From an uncultured Lachnobacterium sp. (GTDB taxonomy: Bacteria; Bacillota; Clostridia; Lachnospirales; Lachnospiraceae): DNA of 23,218 bases. The notes under the pieces were generated by a model. It did not search any database and was not told the DNA's origin. It saw only the letters and a program-made list of their open reading frames with translations. The stretch lies in contig URLU01000009.1 of assembly GCA_900548765.1 (NCBI GenBank), forward strand, positions 1 through 23,218. The letters run 5' to 3'. The translations under genes were made by a program, and so were the position numbers. Every line of letters starts with the position of its first letter. Position 1 is the stretch's first letter. Of the stretch, positions 6,798 through 15,409 are shown piece by piece.

Positions 6798-7925
6798 ATG
6801 CCAGACAACAAATATACCAAATGGGTTGCCTGCTGGGGCAACGCCACATCAATCACAGACCAGAAAGCAGCGATGTACGCAAAAGATATAACCTTAAGAT
6901 ACCCAATCCGCATGGTATTTAACGGAAACAAACTCAGGTTTCGTTTCTCAAATCTGACAGGCACAGAGCCGGTTACATTAACTAAGTGTTATGCAGAAAA
7001 GACACCGGTTACATTTGATGGAGAACCATCTGTCACAATCCAACCGGGCAGAGAGGTCACAAGCGATGAAATCTCGTTTGATGTCAAAGCTGGCACAGAT
7101 ATAAACATCAGTATATATCTGGGAGAGGTAACCCAGATGAATGCCGGAGTTCTCATAACAGGACCTCTTTCCAAGGGTTATTATGCCTACGGAGATTATG
7201 CGCTTGCAGATGAGCTTCCGGATGATTACACAAGGAATACAAATTGGTTTTATTTTCTTAATACAATCGATGTATTTACTCAGGAAGAAAATCATGCCTT
7301 CATATGCTATGGTGATTCCATTACGGCTCAGTCATGGCCTGATTATCTGGCACTCAGACTCTGGGAGCAGAATACCAGAAATGTATCTATAATCAGAAGG
7401 GCTGTCAGTGGAACAAGGATTTTACGCCAGTATGACTGTATCACATATGCTGCATATGGGTTGAAGGGAGAGACACGTTTCCCAGTCGAGATGAATGTGG
7501 CAGGAGCAGATGCTGTGCTTATCCAGCATGGCATAAATGACATTATCCATCCTGTAGGTGTGGAAGTGAATAAATTCAGACCCTGGTCGGATATGCCGAC
7601 TGCACAAGACCTCATAGATGGTGTGACGGACATATACATAAAGCCTGCCAGAGAGTTAGGATACAAGGTATATGGAGGCACGCTTCTGCCTATATATGGC
7701 TGGCGTACCTATGCTCAGTTCAGGGAAGCTGTGAAAAACGAATACAATGAGTGGATTAGGACAACGAACCTGTTTGATGCCTGTGTAGATTTTGATGCCG
7801 CTGTCCGTGATGAAAATAAGCCGGAAGCCTTTGCAGAGGGAAACGACAGCGGAGACCACCTTCATCCAAGTGAGAAGGGCTATGAGCTCATGGCAGAGGC
7901 GGTGCAGAGGATTCTGTTTGGGTAA
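6798..7925 (+). CDS. SGNH/GDSL-family hydrolase (probable carbohydrate esterase)
   Basis: The start is fixed by GGAGG at 6788-6792, five bases before ATG. The 375-residue protein has an N-terminal beta-rich domain of about 160 residues and then an SGNH hydrolase domain. Its blocks are YGDSIT with nucleophile Ser174, a Gly in SGTR (Gly205), GIND with Asn247, and DHLH with Asp353 and His356 as the remaining catalytic pair. There is no signal peptide, so it is probably cytoplasmic. Two-domain SGNH enzymes of this kind usually remove acetyl or other acyl groups from oligosaccharides; that substrate is inferred. The gene stands alone between the tRNA-linked repeats and a terminator, with no sugar-use genes beside it. 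Confidence 0.88.
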   Translation: MPDNKYTKWVACWGNATSITDQKAAMYAKDITLRYPIRMVFNGNKLRFRFSNLTGTEPVTLTKCYAEKTPVTFDGEPSVTIQPGREVTSDEISFDVKAGTDINISIYLGEVTQMNAGVLITGPLSKGYYAYGDYALADELPDDYTRNTNWFYFLNTIDVFTQEENHAFICYGDSITAQSWPDYLALRLWEQNTRNVSIIRRAVSGTRILRQYDCITYAAYGLKGETRFPVEMNVAGADAVLIQHGINDIIHPVGVEVNKFRPWSDMPTAQDLIDGVTDIYIKPARELGYKVYGGTLLPIYGWRTYAQFREAVKNEYNEWIRTTNLFDACVDFDAAVRDENKPEAFAEGNDSGDHLHPSEKGYELMAEAVQRILFG

Positions 7926-8010
7926 GATTGTTTAATTTGTCCGGAGTTTTCTGTTTAGGTAAACTCCTGGTGTAATATCATAATATTCATGAAACAATTC
8001 GCAAAAATAG

Positions 8011-8052
8011 AAAACCGCTGTGGCAGAAATAAATCTGCCACAGCGGTTTTTT
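8011..8052. terminator. Bidirectional intrinsic terminator between convergent genes
   Basis: A 17-bp perfect stem (8011-8027 with 8034-8050, loop AATAAA) has T-rich flanks on both strands, six T on the plus strand. It lies between the SGNH gene and the convergent minus-strand operon and can end both transcripts. Confidence 0.88.
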
Positions 8053-8066
8053 AGTCTAAACCACAT

Positions 8067-8103
8067 GTATGCATAAAAGCTGCCAGTGGCAGCTTTTATG
8101 CAT
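8067..8103. repeat. Dispersed hairpin repeat, copy A
   Basis: A 16-bp perfect stem (8069-8084 with 8088-8103) has loop AGT. The core (GTATGCA, TAAAAGCTGCC, GTGGCAG, TTTTATG) recurs at 20055-20089, so this is probably a small interspersed repeat of this genome. It may add to termination of the minus-strand operon. Confidence 0.65.
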
Positions 8104-8121
8104 GTGTCATATCGTGTGAAA

Positions 8122-8913
8122 TTATATAGAGTGTCCGCCGCCACCTGAGTGACCACCGCCACCACCGGAATGACCGCTGCTGCTGCTTGATGAAGCAGGA
8201 GGGCTGTAGGTTCTTGTCTGATTAATAAATCTGCTTGAAGGATTATTAATCACTGCATTTGTAAAGGTTCCATTCAAAAGCTGGCTGTTTGAAGGCTTTT
8301 GCTGCCTGGATACAGCCATTACAATAATATAGTTAAACAGCATTGCAAGCACGACAGCCAAAACAGCATTGGAAATATACTTCATAGGCTGTGAAATCCT
8401 TCCACCATCAAGCAGGGTGTACACCTGATCCAGTGTCTCATAAGCACAAGTGTAGTAATCATAGCCATGGTCGCTTGTCGCATATATGTAAGTGTTATCG
8501 CAGATAACTGTACATCTGGAATTGTTTATGATTTTTTTAGCGCGTCCCTCGCATGCCAGATAAATTTTGTTCAAATCCCTGTCTATTACGAAAACCACAC
8601 CATCAGCACCATTTCCAAACAAGTCTTCATAGGTTCCCACTGCATAATCCTCAGATGAATAGTAGCTGTGGCTTGTAGTTGTAGCAACCACAACGTTGCC
8701 GTATTCTGTAATCTGTTTCATCAGCTCTGTGAGGTCAGCTTCCTCATCGGCAGTGAAAAAGTCGGCGTCATCCTCAATTACAAGCTTGTAGCCTGTATTT
8801 TTGTTGGTTCCTGAAGTGTTTGCGAATACAGGTGAGACACTGCATAAAACAAGTATAGCGGCTGCAAATGTCATGAAAAATGCTTTTATCTTATGTGAAA
8901 GCTTATTATGCAC
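8122..8913 (-). CDS. TPM-domain (YgcG-like) membrane protein with Gly/His-rich tail
   Basis: Residue order is a signal peptide (about 1-31, ending SPVFA), a TPM domain (about 40-165; VIEDDADFFTADEEADL, later DGVVFVIDRDLNKIYLA), a membrane segment (about 182-201) and a low-complexity tail of Ser, Gly and His. The 263-residue start chosen is GTG 8913, because the full SD GGGAGGTGAT sits eight bases upstream. ATG 8919 lies too close to it, and ATG 8979 is inside the preceding gene. It overlaps the stop of the zinc-ribbon gene by 8 bases, so translation is probably coupled. TPM domains occur in YgcG proteins and in the photosystem II repair factor TLP18.3; the bacterial role is unclear. It is the last gene of a four-gene operon with trkA and trkH. 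Confidence 0.8.
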   Translation of the reverse strand: MHNKLSHKIKAFFMTFAAAILVLCSVSPVFANTSGTNKNTGYKLVIEDDADFFTADEEADLTELMKQITEYGNVVVATTTSHSYYSSEDYAVGTYEDLFGNGADGVVFVIDRDLNKIYLACEGRAKKIINNSRCTVICDNTYIYATSDHGYDYYTCAYETLDQVYTLLDGGRISQPMKYISNAVLAVVLAMLFNYIIVMAVSRQQKPSNSQLLNGTFTNAVINNPSSRFINQTRTYSPPASSSSSSGHSGGGGGHSGGGGHSI

Positions 8914-10282
8914 GGTCATCACCTCCCTTATGGTTAAACTGTGGCAGCTCTCTGGTTGATAAAACATTATATGCTGCAATAATCTCTGTCAATGTCACAA
9001 AATCAGAGGCGGTAAGCAGTATGCAGGCCAGATAATACCATACATCACGAATCGGCTTAAACAAAGCGATTCCCACAAAAAGTACAAGAGAGATAATGAG
9101 AAATACAGGACCGGTATATTTCTTCTTTTTATCTTCGATTTTTCTAAGCTGCAAGAAGTAGATAATGCCTGTTATCACGGATATTATTCCAGTGACTACC
9201 AGTGAAGTCATGGGTGTAGGTGTAAAAAGCAGGCACAGCAGAAGGAAAATCGGGAGAGCCAGTATGAAGGAGCCTCCTACAAATTTTTTTTCATCTACAG
9301 GCAGGTCTGCAACTACCTTGCCGGTCTGACCATTTACAGTTGCATATGCCACACGGTCGCCGTTGCGGTAAGACATAAACCATACCGGAAACATTGAGTA
9401 GTCAATTGACTCAAACTTTGTGGTGTAGCCATGGGCACCGCTGTGACGCTTAGGCACGTTGCTGGTGTTTAAGGTCTTGTCAAGCGCGTCTGCAGTGGCG
9501 GCAAGTACATCTGTCTCCAGTGTAAAAGCAGAAAACTGTGGAGTTCCTGTTATCTGGTTCTGGGTCGCAGTCTCTGCAATTTCTACAGCCTGTGGCTTGT
9601 AGGTATCAGCAGATACATCTGCGGTATCAGCATAAAAGCCGCTTAGGTATGCTGGTGTGAATGCCTTCATTCCTTTTACATCATATGGAGCCAGAGCTTC
9701 GCTTATGTTGTCTGCAAAAGATGAAGAGGCATCAAAGGATATTCCCTTGTAATATGCATCCAGATTACCGGTCAGCTCGTAGTGGTCTGATACTATGTAA
9801 TCTCCTGAACGATGCTGTTTTTTACCATTCATGATAAATGGACCCTTTTGGGTGATGTAGTAGGTCCAGTAAGGCATATAAATGCCTCTGAAACCATCAA
9901 TGTACTTAGGGTCTTTAAGCTCCTTCGGTGCAAAAATAGCCTTTTTCATTAGGTCTGAGTAGGCCTGCTTACAGTCATCCTTTGTTTTCTTGAATGGAAT
10001 AATGTAATTAGGTCTGTTCTCCTTCTGGATACGGCTGTGAAGTATTGTTGAAGCACCACAGAAGCTGCAGAAACCAGCAGCAGTATCATCTGTGCTTAAG
10101 ATTTCACCACCACACTGAGGACATATGAAGACTGTGGCATCAAAGTCTTTTAACTCGATGCCATCAGATTCCTTCTTGTCAAAGCTGTAGGGGTCGAAAT
10201 AGCTGTCACAGTACTCACATCGCATTTTTTGTGATGCAATATCAAATTTGACATTGGCACCGCAATTCTGGCATGCAATCAT
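8906..10282 (-). CDS. Membrane protein with two N-terminal zinc ribbons
   Basis: The start is ATG 10282, with GGAGG eight bases upstream; a TTG two codons earlier fits less well. The 458-residue protein opens with two zinc ribbons, Cys4/Cys7/Cys22/Cys25 and Cys54/Cys57/Cys72/Cys75. A soluble domain of about 250 residues follows (YWTYY; later VAYATVNGQTGKVVADLP, which recalls PepSY-like segments). Four membrane segments come next, near residues 337-355, 359-378, 391-408 and 416-440. It is the type often labelled TFIIB-like zinc ribbon protein; no role in transcription is implied. It sits 12 bases after trkH and overlaps the TPM-protein gene. That pairing suggests the two products work together at the membrane, perhaps in assembly or quality control. 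Function unknown. Confidence 0.75.
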   Translation of the reverse strand: MIACQNCGANVKFDIASQKMRCEYCDSYFDPYSFDKKESDGIELKDFDATVFICPQCGGEILSTDDTAAGFCSFCGASTILHSRIQKENRPNYIIPFKKTKDDCKQAYSDLMKKAIFAPKELKDPKYIDGFRGIYMPYWTYYITQKGPFIMNGKKQHRSGDYIVSDHYELTGNLDAYYKGISFDASSSFADNISEALAPYDVKGMKAFTPAYLSGFYADTADVSADTYKPQAVEIAETATQNQITGTPQFSAFTLETDVLAATADALDKTLNTSNVPKRHSGAHGYTTKFESIDYSMFPVWFMSYRNGDRVAYATVNGQTGKVVADLPVDEKKFVGGSFILALPIFLLLCLLFTPTPMTSLVVTGIISVITGIIYFLQLRKIEDKKKKYTGPVFLIISLVLFVGIALFKPIRDVWYYLACILLTASDFVTLTEIIAAYNVLSTRELPQFNHKGGDDRA

Positions 10283-10294
10283 TTTCAAATCCTC

Positions 10295-11773
10295 CTATTT
10301 ATTCCCTTTTTTCATATGCATATCTGCTGAGTGAAAAAGCTCCTTCCATATTGATGGGTGGAACAATATAAGCAGCGGGAAGAGCTCAAGTCTTCCTGCG
10401 AGCATATCAAACATCAGTACATATTTTGTCAGCGGATTAAAAAATCCGAAGTTGCAGGTTGGACCTACCAGTGACAGACCAGGACCTATATTGTTAAAGG
10501 TTGCAAGTACTGCCGTGAAATTGGTAGTAAAATCATAGCCCTCAAGAGATACCAAAATCACAGACACTACAAAGATTACAATAAAGGTGGTGAAGTAGAC
10601 ATTTATGGAACGGACTACATCATGGTCAACTGGCTTTCCTTCAAATTTTATCTTGCGGACACTCTTTGGATGAATGTAAGAGTGCAGCTCTTTTCTTAGA
10701 TTTTTAATTACAATTATAATACGTGAAACCTTGATACCGCCGCCAGTGCTTCCGGCACAGGCTCCACAGAACATGAGCAGAATCAGGATGTTTTTTGACA
10801 GCTCAGGCCAGGTATTAAAATCTACAGTTGAAAATCCTGTGGTAGTTATAATTGAAGCCACCTGGAATGAGGCTGCCGTCAAGGCATCAAAAGCACTGGC
10901 ACAGGTCTGGAGTATGTTTATAAAAATAATCGCAATAGATGCAAAGACGATTATAAAATAATATTTTACTTCTTCCACCTTCAATGCCTGCTTGATGCTG
11001 CCGAAAAACAGCAGATAGTATGCATTAAAATTTACACCAAACAGCAGCATAAAAATTGTTACCACCCATTGAATATATGGGCTGTAGCTGGTTATACTGT
11101 CATTTTTGATACCAAATCCACCAGTGCCCGCAGTTCCGAATGCTGTCGTAATCGAATCAAATAGAGACATTTTTCCGGCTAAAAGCAGCACGATTTCCAG
11201 AATCGTCATTCCAAAGTATATGATATACAGGATTCTGGCTGTGTATTTGAGCTTTGGTACAAGCTTGCCTACAGATGGACCAGGACTTTCTGCACGCATG
11301 AGATTGACATGGCTGCCACCGCTCATAGGGATAACTGCAAGCAGGAATACAAGTACACCCATTCCGCCAATCCAGTGTGTAAAGCTTCTCCAGAAGAGCA
11401 TGCAGTGGGACAAGCTTTCGACATCGCTTAAAATGCTTGCTCCCGTTGTTGTAAAACCGGATATAACTTCAAAAAGTGCATCGGTAAAGCTAGGAATCTC
11501 CCCTGAGAAAACAAATGGAAGAGCCCCGAATATTGAGAGAATTATCCAGCTCAATGCAGTGGTGATGCATCCCTCTTTTAAATAAATAGTAGTGTTAGTA
11601 GGCTTTTTTACCGAAAAGGCAAAGCCTATTATCAAGCAAAGGAGTGCGGTGAATAAAATAGCCATACCGCTTTTCTCCCCATATATTCCAGCGACAATAC
11701 AAGGAAACATGAGAAGCAGGGCTTCAAGCTTCAATACATATCCCAGAATATATCTGATCATAGTAGTATTCAT
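10295..11773 (-). CDS. trkH: Trk/Ktr-type potassium uptake channel subunit TrkH
   Basis: This 492-residue protein has the four repeated membrane-pore-membrane units of the TrkH/KtrB family. The filter-loop segments are visible as TTTGAS (108-113), AGTGGFG (215-221), TTTGFS (310-315) and NNIGPG (427-432). The length matches TrkH better than the shorter KtrB. It forms the potassium-conducting pore in the cytoplasmic membrane and is gated by the ring of TrkA, whose gene lies immediately upstream with a 12-base gap. GGGAGG precedes ATG 11773 by five bases. No truncation is seen. It is followed 12 bases later by the zinc-ribbon membrane protein gene, an unusual partner for a Trk pair. Confidence 0.93.
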   Translation of the reverse strand: MNTTMIRYILGYVLKLEALLLMFPCIVAGIYGEKSGMAILFTALLCLIIGFAFSVKKPTNTTIYLKEGCITTALSWIILSIFGALPFVFSGEIPSFTDALFEVISGFTTTGASILSDVESLSHCMLFWRSFTHWIGGMGVLVFLLAVIPMSGGSHVNLMRAESPGPSVGKLVPKLKYTARILYIIYFGMTILEIVLLLAGKMSLFDSITTAFGTAGTGGFGIKNDSITSYSPYIQWVVTIFMLLFGVNFNAYYLLFFGSIKQALKVEEVKYYFIIVFASIAIIFINILQTCASAFDALTAASFQVASIITTTGFSTVDFNTWPELSKNILILLMFCGACAGSTGGGIKVSRIIIVIKNLRKELHSYIHPKSVRKIKFEGKPVDHDVVRSINVYFTTFIVIFVVSVILVSLEGYDFTTNFTAVLATFNNIGPGLSLVGPTCNFGFFNPLTKYVLMFDMLAGRLELFPLLILFHPSIWKELFHSADMHMKKGNK

Positions 11774-11785
11774 TGCTGCCTCCCC

Positions 11786-13174
11786 TTATGCTAAGATGTC
11801 CTGGATGTCTGTAAATCCGACATGCTTTGTAATAATCATGACTGTATCGCCCTTTTGGATGTAATCATGTCCGCCAGGGATGATAATCTGTCCGTTTCGT
11901 GAGATGAAGGCTATGAGAAGCTCATCCTTGAGCCTTATATCCTTAAGCAGGATATTGGTTACAGCTGAGTCTTCCTTGATATCAAATTCTACAGCCTCCA
12001 CACGGTTGTCATACATGTGGTAAAGTGTCTCGATATTGCTGCCTCGTGATGCGTTTTTGGCACGGACATATGCGATTATGGATTCTGCGGCAATGTGTTT
12101 TGGATATACCACGCTTCCCAAATCGAGAGAATTAATTACTTCTGTGAAGTTTATTCTGTTTATCTTGGTGATTGCTTTTGCATTGCTCACAGCCTTTGAG
12201 TAGAGGGTGAGCATTATGTTTTCCTCGTCTATTCCTGTGAGTGGAACAAAGGAAGCTGCTTCCTCCAGACCCTCTTCCTTCAAGAGGTCTTTGTCTGTTC
12301 CATCACCATGGATAATGATTGCCTTTGGCAGAAGTATGCTTAACTCTTCGCAGCGGGCAAGGTCATTTTCTATAATCTTAACCTCTATTCCTGCACGAAT
12401 CAGCTGATCTGCCAGATAATATGCGGCTCTTCCTCCACCGATAATCATAGTGTCTGAAACATGCTTTGTCTTAAGCCCCAGGCTTGAGAAAAAGGTTCTT
12501 GCAGCCTTTCGGGATGCCACAAAGGACATCTTGTCTCCACTTTTTAATACAAAATTACCAGAAGGGATGAAGACCTCATCGCCTCTCTCCACCGCACCTA
12601 TCAGCACATCGCTGGCAAGATTCTTGCCCAGCTCTGATATTGGCAGGTTATCCAGCATATTTCCCTCTGGAATTTGAAATTTTATAAGCTCAGCCTGACC
12701 ATGAGCAAAGGATGTTACTTCAAGAGTGGATGGCATGTACAGAATTTTTGCCATTTCTCTGGCTGACTCAAGCTCAGGATTTATAACCATTGTAAGTCCA
12801 AGTTTTTCTCTTAGGTAGCCGATTTCCTGACTGTATTCAGGAGTACGGACTCTTGCTATAGTAGCGCAGTTACCAATCTGTGAAGCGATTGTGCAGCACA
12901 GCAGGTTTAACTCATCTGAGTTAGTTACTGCGATTAGCAAATCTGCATTTGCTATTCCAGCTTCCCGCTGGATGGTGTAGCTTGCACCATTGCCTTCAAT
13001 TCCCAGAACATCGTACATATTGCACATCTGCTGTATCATAGCAGCTTTTTTGTCAACTATGGTAATATCATGCCCCTCGTTGCTAAGCTGCTCGGCCAGA
13101 TTTCTTCCGACCTTACCACATCCTACGATAATAATTTTTAAACCGGAATGTGATGATTCTTTTTTTGTAAACAT
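11786..13174 (-). CDS. trkA: Trk system potassium regulatory subunit TrkA
   Basis: This 462-residue protein contains two tandem RCK units, as in full-length TrkA. The first Rossmann motif is IIVGCGKVG (residues 15-23) with an acidic strand end (TIVDKK). The second is MIIGGGRAAYYL (243-254) with KIIEND. Each is followed by an RCK-C type domain (about residues 150-228 and 375-460). It is cytoplasmic, binds NAD(H) and other nucleotides, and gates TrkH. The start ATG 13174 has GGAGG five bases upstream. It is the first gene of the minus-strand operon, and a promoter with an extended -10 lies 45 bases upstream. Confidence 0.93.
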   Translation of the reverse strand: MFTKKESSHSGLKIIIVGCGKVGRNLAEQLSNEGHDITIVDKKAAMIQQMCNMYDVLGIEGNGASYTIQREAGIANADLLIAVTNSDELNLLCCTIASQIGNCATIARVRTPEYSQEIGYLREKLGLTMVINPELESAREMAKILYMPSTLEVTSFAHGQAELIKFQIPEGNMLDNLPISELGKNLASDVLIGAVERGDEVFIPSGNFVLKSGDKMSFVASRKAARTFFSSLGLKTKHVSDTMIIGGGRAAYYLADQLIRAGIEVKIIENDLARCEELSILLPKAIIIHGDGTDKDLLKEEGLEEAASFVPLTGIDEENIMLTLYSKAVSNAKAITKINRINFTEVINSLDLGSVVYPKHIAAESIIAYVRAKNASRGSNIETLYHMYDNRVEAVEFDIKEDSAVTNILLKDIRLKDELLIAFISRNGQIIIPGGHDYIQKGDTVMIITKHVGFTDIQDILA

Positions 13175-13219
13175 AATATCCTCCGAATAATTACCTGATA
13201 AAGGTATAATCCAAGTGTG

Positions 13220-13228
13220 ATTATAACA
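13220..13228 (-). promoter_or_regulatory. Extended -10 promoter for the trkA operon
   Basis: On the minus strand the bases read TGTTATAAT, an extended -10 element (TG-N-TATAAT). The -35 region at the usual distance (TTCTTT-like) is poor and falls in the A/T run of the neighbouring terminator, so the extended -10 would have to carry recognition. Confidence 0.55.
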
Positions 13229-13238
13229 CAGTAACTAT

Positions 13239-13280
13239 AAAAAAAGAAGCCCTCCGGGGACTTTGTCCCCAGAAGGCTTC
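13239..13280 (-). terminator. Strong intrinsic terminator of the DUF5692-like gene
   Basis: On the minus strand a GC-rich 16-bp stem with G-T or mismatch positions (13280-13265 with 13261-13246, loop AAA) is followed by seven T (13245-13239). It separates the upstream membrane-protein gene from the trkA operon. Confidence 0.9.
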
Positions 13281-13320
13281 TTATGAGTTTTGGCTTAAAT
13301 ATTTAATTGTAAGATTACAA

Positions 13321-14427
13321 TTATTCAGCTCTCTGCATAGCCTCTTCGTAATCCTTTGTTCCAGCCCAGACATCGTTTGAATATGGGTTCTTGCCCATCT
13401 CGATAGAACGCTTGATGATAACTGCGATACAGATTACGTTTGCAACAACTGCAAGGAATGATACAACACCCTGCGCTGTTGGGTTAGCTGTGATTCCGTA
13501 TGAAGAGATTACCTCACCAGCCTTGGCTGTCTTTCCTGCACCAGCCTGGAAAAGTGCAACTGCATCTTGGTAAAGGTCACAAGCCTTGATTCCGTTTGCT
13601 GAAGCTCCGCCATATACTGAAGGCATAACTGAGAACTTCTTAGAAATCTGGAATGTAGGTACTACCTGAGCGAACATACACCAGAGTGCAAGTGTGTTGG
13701 CACGGTTCTGAATCCATGCACCCTTGTTCCATAATGCGTTTGCAAATGTAGGAGCAAGGAGAAGAGCAACACCACAGTACCATGTATGTGTAGGTAAATT
13801 GTTGTATGTATACTCGAAGTTCCAGATATCGTAAGCAACGATGAACCATACTGTCATGTCTGGCCAGAGCATATCGCTCTTGTTCTTATCCTTTGATGTG
13901 TAAAGGTTAACAACACCTGTCATACAGAAGATGTTGATAAGACCAGCGATTGCATTTAAGATGTTCCACCATCCACCATAGATGAATACACCTTCGTTTG
14001 AAGCCCACCAGGCACCTGAGAAGTCTCCTGTGATTCCGTAAGCTGCAAAAGCTGACTCTAAGTCAGAAACAACTGCGATAAGGATGTTAGCTGCAACGAT
14101 GAACCATGGGAACCAGGCGAACCATTTTTCTTTTCCGATTCCCCATTTGTACTTAATCATCATGAAGCCGACACATCCGATGTCTGCTGCATAGAGCTTG
14201 AAGTAATGGAACCATCCATCCATGTAAGCTACTGTTGGGTTTTCAGCTCCTCCGAAGAGTCCAACGTGAGCGAGAATGAAATAAACTGTAAGGATTACCG
14301 GAATAATAACAAATAAAAGAATTCCGCCTGCCTTAGAACGACGTCCAATTTCATTCATGATAACAAGTCCGGCGAATACGAGGACCCAGCCAAGTATCTG
14401 CCACATGCTTTCAATTTGGAATAACAT
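13321..14427 (-). CDS. Polytopic membrane protein, probably DUF5692 family
   Basis: This 368-residue Trp/Tyr/Phe-rich protein has about nine hydrophobic segments, near residues 8-26, 35-57, 74-92, 105-122, 145-172, 190-205, 213-235, 245-262 and 325-345. I recognise it only as a likely DUF5692 member, a family of unknown function in gut Firmicutes. No catalytic motif is evident. The start ATG 14427 has AGGAGG eight bases upstream. Codon use is unlike most neighbours: Ile ATC, Asn AAC, Ala GCT and Gly GGT/GGA dominate, a bias typical of highly expressed genes. Its own promoter with a central palindrome and its strong terminator mark it as a single-gene transcript. A transporter or membrane-energetics role is possible but unproven. 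Confidence 0.65.
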   Translation of the reverse strand: MLFQIESMWQILGWVLVFAGLVIMNEIGRRSKAGGILLFVIIPVILTVYFILAHVGLFGGAENPTVAYMDGWFHYFKLYAADIGCVGFMMIKYKWGIGKEKWFAWFPWFIVAANILIAVVSDLESAFAAYGITGDFSGAWWASNEGVFIYGGWWNILNAIAGLINIFCMTGVVNLYTSKDKNKSDMLWPDMTVWFIVAYDIWNFEYTYNNLPTHTWYCGVALLLAPTFANALWNKGAWIQNRANTLALWCMFAQVVPTFQISKKFSVMPSVYGGASANGIKACDLYQDAVALFQAGAGKTAKAGEVISSYGITANPTAQGVVSFLAVVANVICIAVIIKRSIEMGKNPYSNDVWAGTKDYEEAMQRAE

Positions 14428-14474
14428 ATGTATTGCCTCCTATTTGATTAAATTTTAATAAATATTATAATGTA

Positions 14475-14503
14475 AGTATAAACAGTTTATTTACAAAAAA
14501 CAA
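14475..14503 (-). promoter_or_regulatory. Promoter with a central palindrome for the DUF5692-like gene
   Basis: On the minus strand TTGTTT (14503-14498), a 17-base spacer and TATACT (14480-14475) form a promoter. The perfect 13-base palindrome ATAAACAGTTTAT (14478-14490) overlaps the -10 and spacer, a classic place for a repressor operator. A downstream TATAAT at 14463-14468 has no good -35. Confidence 0.5.
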
Positions 14504-14572
14504 CAGACAAAACAAGTGAAGTGTCTGGAAAATTGGCTTAAAATTACATACCAGAAAGGAAATTCATCTAAA

Positions 14573-15343
14573 ATGCATGACTTTTTAAAAGCAAACTATC
14601 ACACACATACCTTCAGATGCCATCACGCAGAGGGCACAGAGAGGGAATATATAGAGGCAGCTATAGAAATGGGGATTGAGAAGCTGGGCTTTTCAGACCA
14701 TGTGCCATGTCCATTTAAGGACGGTTTTGTATCGGGAATCAGAATGACCATGAATGAGGCACCGGAATATGTGGACACAATCAGAAGGCTGGGAGAGGAA
14801 TACAGGGACGATATACAGTTGTTTGTGGGCTTTGAGGCAGAATATGTGCCGGAGTTTTTTCCAGAGCAGAAATACATATTTGACAATTTAGGCTGCGACT
14901 ACATGATAATGGGGCAGCATTTTCTGGAATCAGAGAAGACAGGTCCATATATGGGAAGCATCACAGAGGACGAATCCCGCATACGCCAGTATGTGGACAC
15001 TGTTATAGAAGGAATGAAGACTGGATATTTTAAATATCTTGCTCATCCGGACCTTATTAATTTTGCGGGGCTTGACTCTGTCTATGACTGGGAGATGACC
15101 AGACTATGCAGGGCGCTTAAGGAGATGGATATACCGGTTGAGATAAACATACTTGGAATAAGTAATAACAAGCACTATCCTGCAGAGAAATTCTGGGAGA
15201 TACCGGGACACGTCGGCAACAAGGTGATACTTGGACTTGATGCCCACAGCGTGCAGAATGTAAAGGATGTGGAAAGCTTCGAAAAGGCTATGGAAATAGT
15301 AAGTAAATACAATTTAAATCTTATAGATGATATAGGACTTTAA
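14573..15343 (+). CDS. PHP-family phosphoesterase, histidinol-phosphatase (HisJ/HisK) type
   Basis: This 256-residue protein has the PHP metal-binding motifs in order: NYHTHT with His10 and His12, CHHAEG with His18, FSDH (Asp42, His43), GFEAEY (Glu88, Glu90), GQHF (His116), AHPD (His158) and LDAH (Asp223, His225). In characterised relatives this trinuclear metal site hydrolyses L-histidinol phosphate in histidine synthesis. No other his genes are near, so the substrate could be another small phosphate ester. ATG 14573 fits the family N-terminus; AAGGA lies about 12 bases upstream, a long spacing. A GTG at 14516 would add a 19-residue extension unlike the family. Confidence 0.82.
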   Translation: MHDFLKANYHTHTFRCHHAEGTEREYIEAAIEMGIEKLGFSDHVPCPFKDGFVSGIRMTMNEAPEYVDTIRRLGEEYRDDIQLFVGFEAEYVPEFFPEQKYIFDNLGCDYMIMGQHFLESEKTGPYMGSITEDESRIRQYVDTVIEGMKTGYFKYLAHPDLINFAGLDSVYDWEMTRLCRALKEMDIPVEINILGISNNKHYPAEKFWEIPGHVGNKVILGLDAHSVQNVKDVESFEKAMEIVSKYNLNLIDDIGL

Positions 15344-15345
15344 AG

Positions 15346-15374
15346 GTGACAGGAGAAGATAAAAATGGTAAAAT
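15346..15374 (+). promoter_or_regulatory. Putative promoter of the MFS-GDPD-lysophospholipase operon
   Basis: GTGACA (15346-15351), a 17-base spacer and TAAAAT (15369-15374) begin 3 bases after the PHP gene stop and 36 bases before the MFS start. The same GTGACA-17 layout occurs before the YfcE-like gene. Confidence 0.45.
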
Positions 15375-15409
15375 GACAGAGGAGAGTAAATAATGTATTG
15401 GAGGTAAAT

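Noticed and set aside
14516..14572. GTG start extending the PHP protein by 19 residues
   Set aside because: The extension has no family resemblance and no ribosome binding site; the NYHTHT motif normally lies close to the N-terminus.
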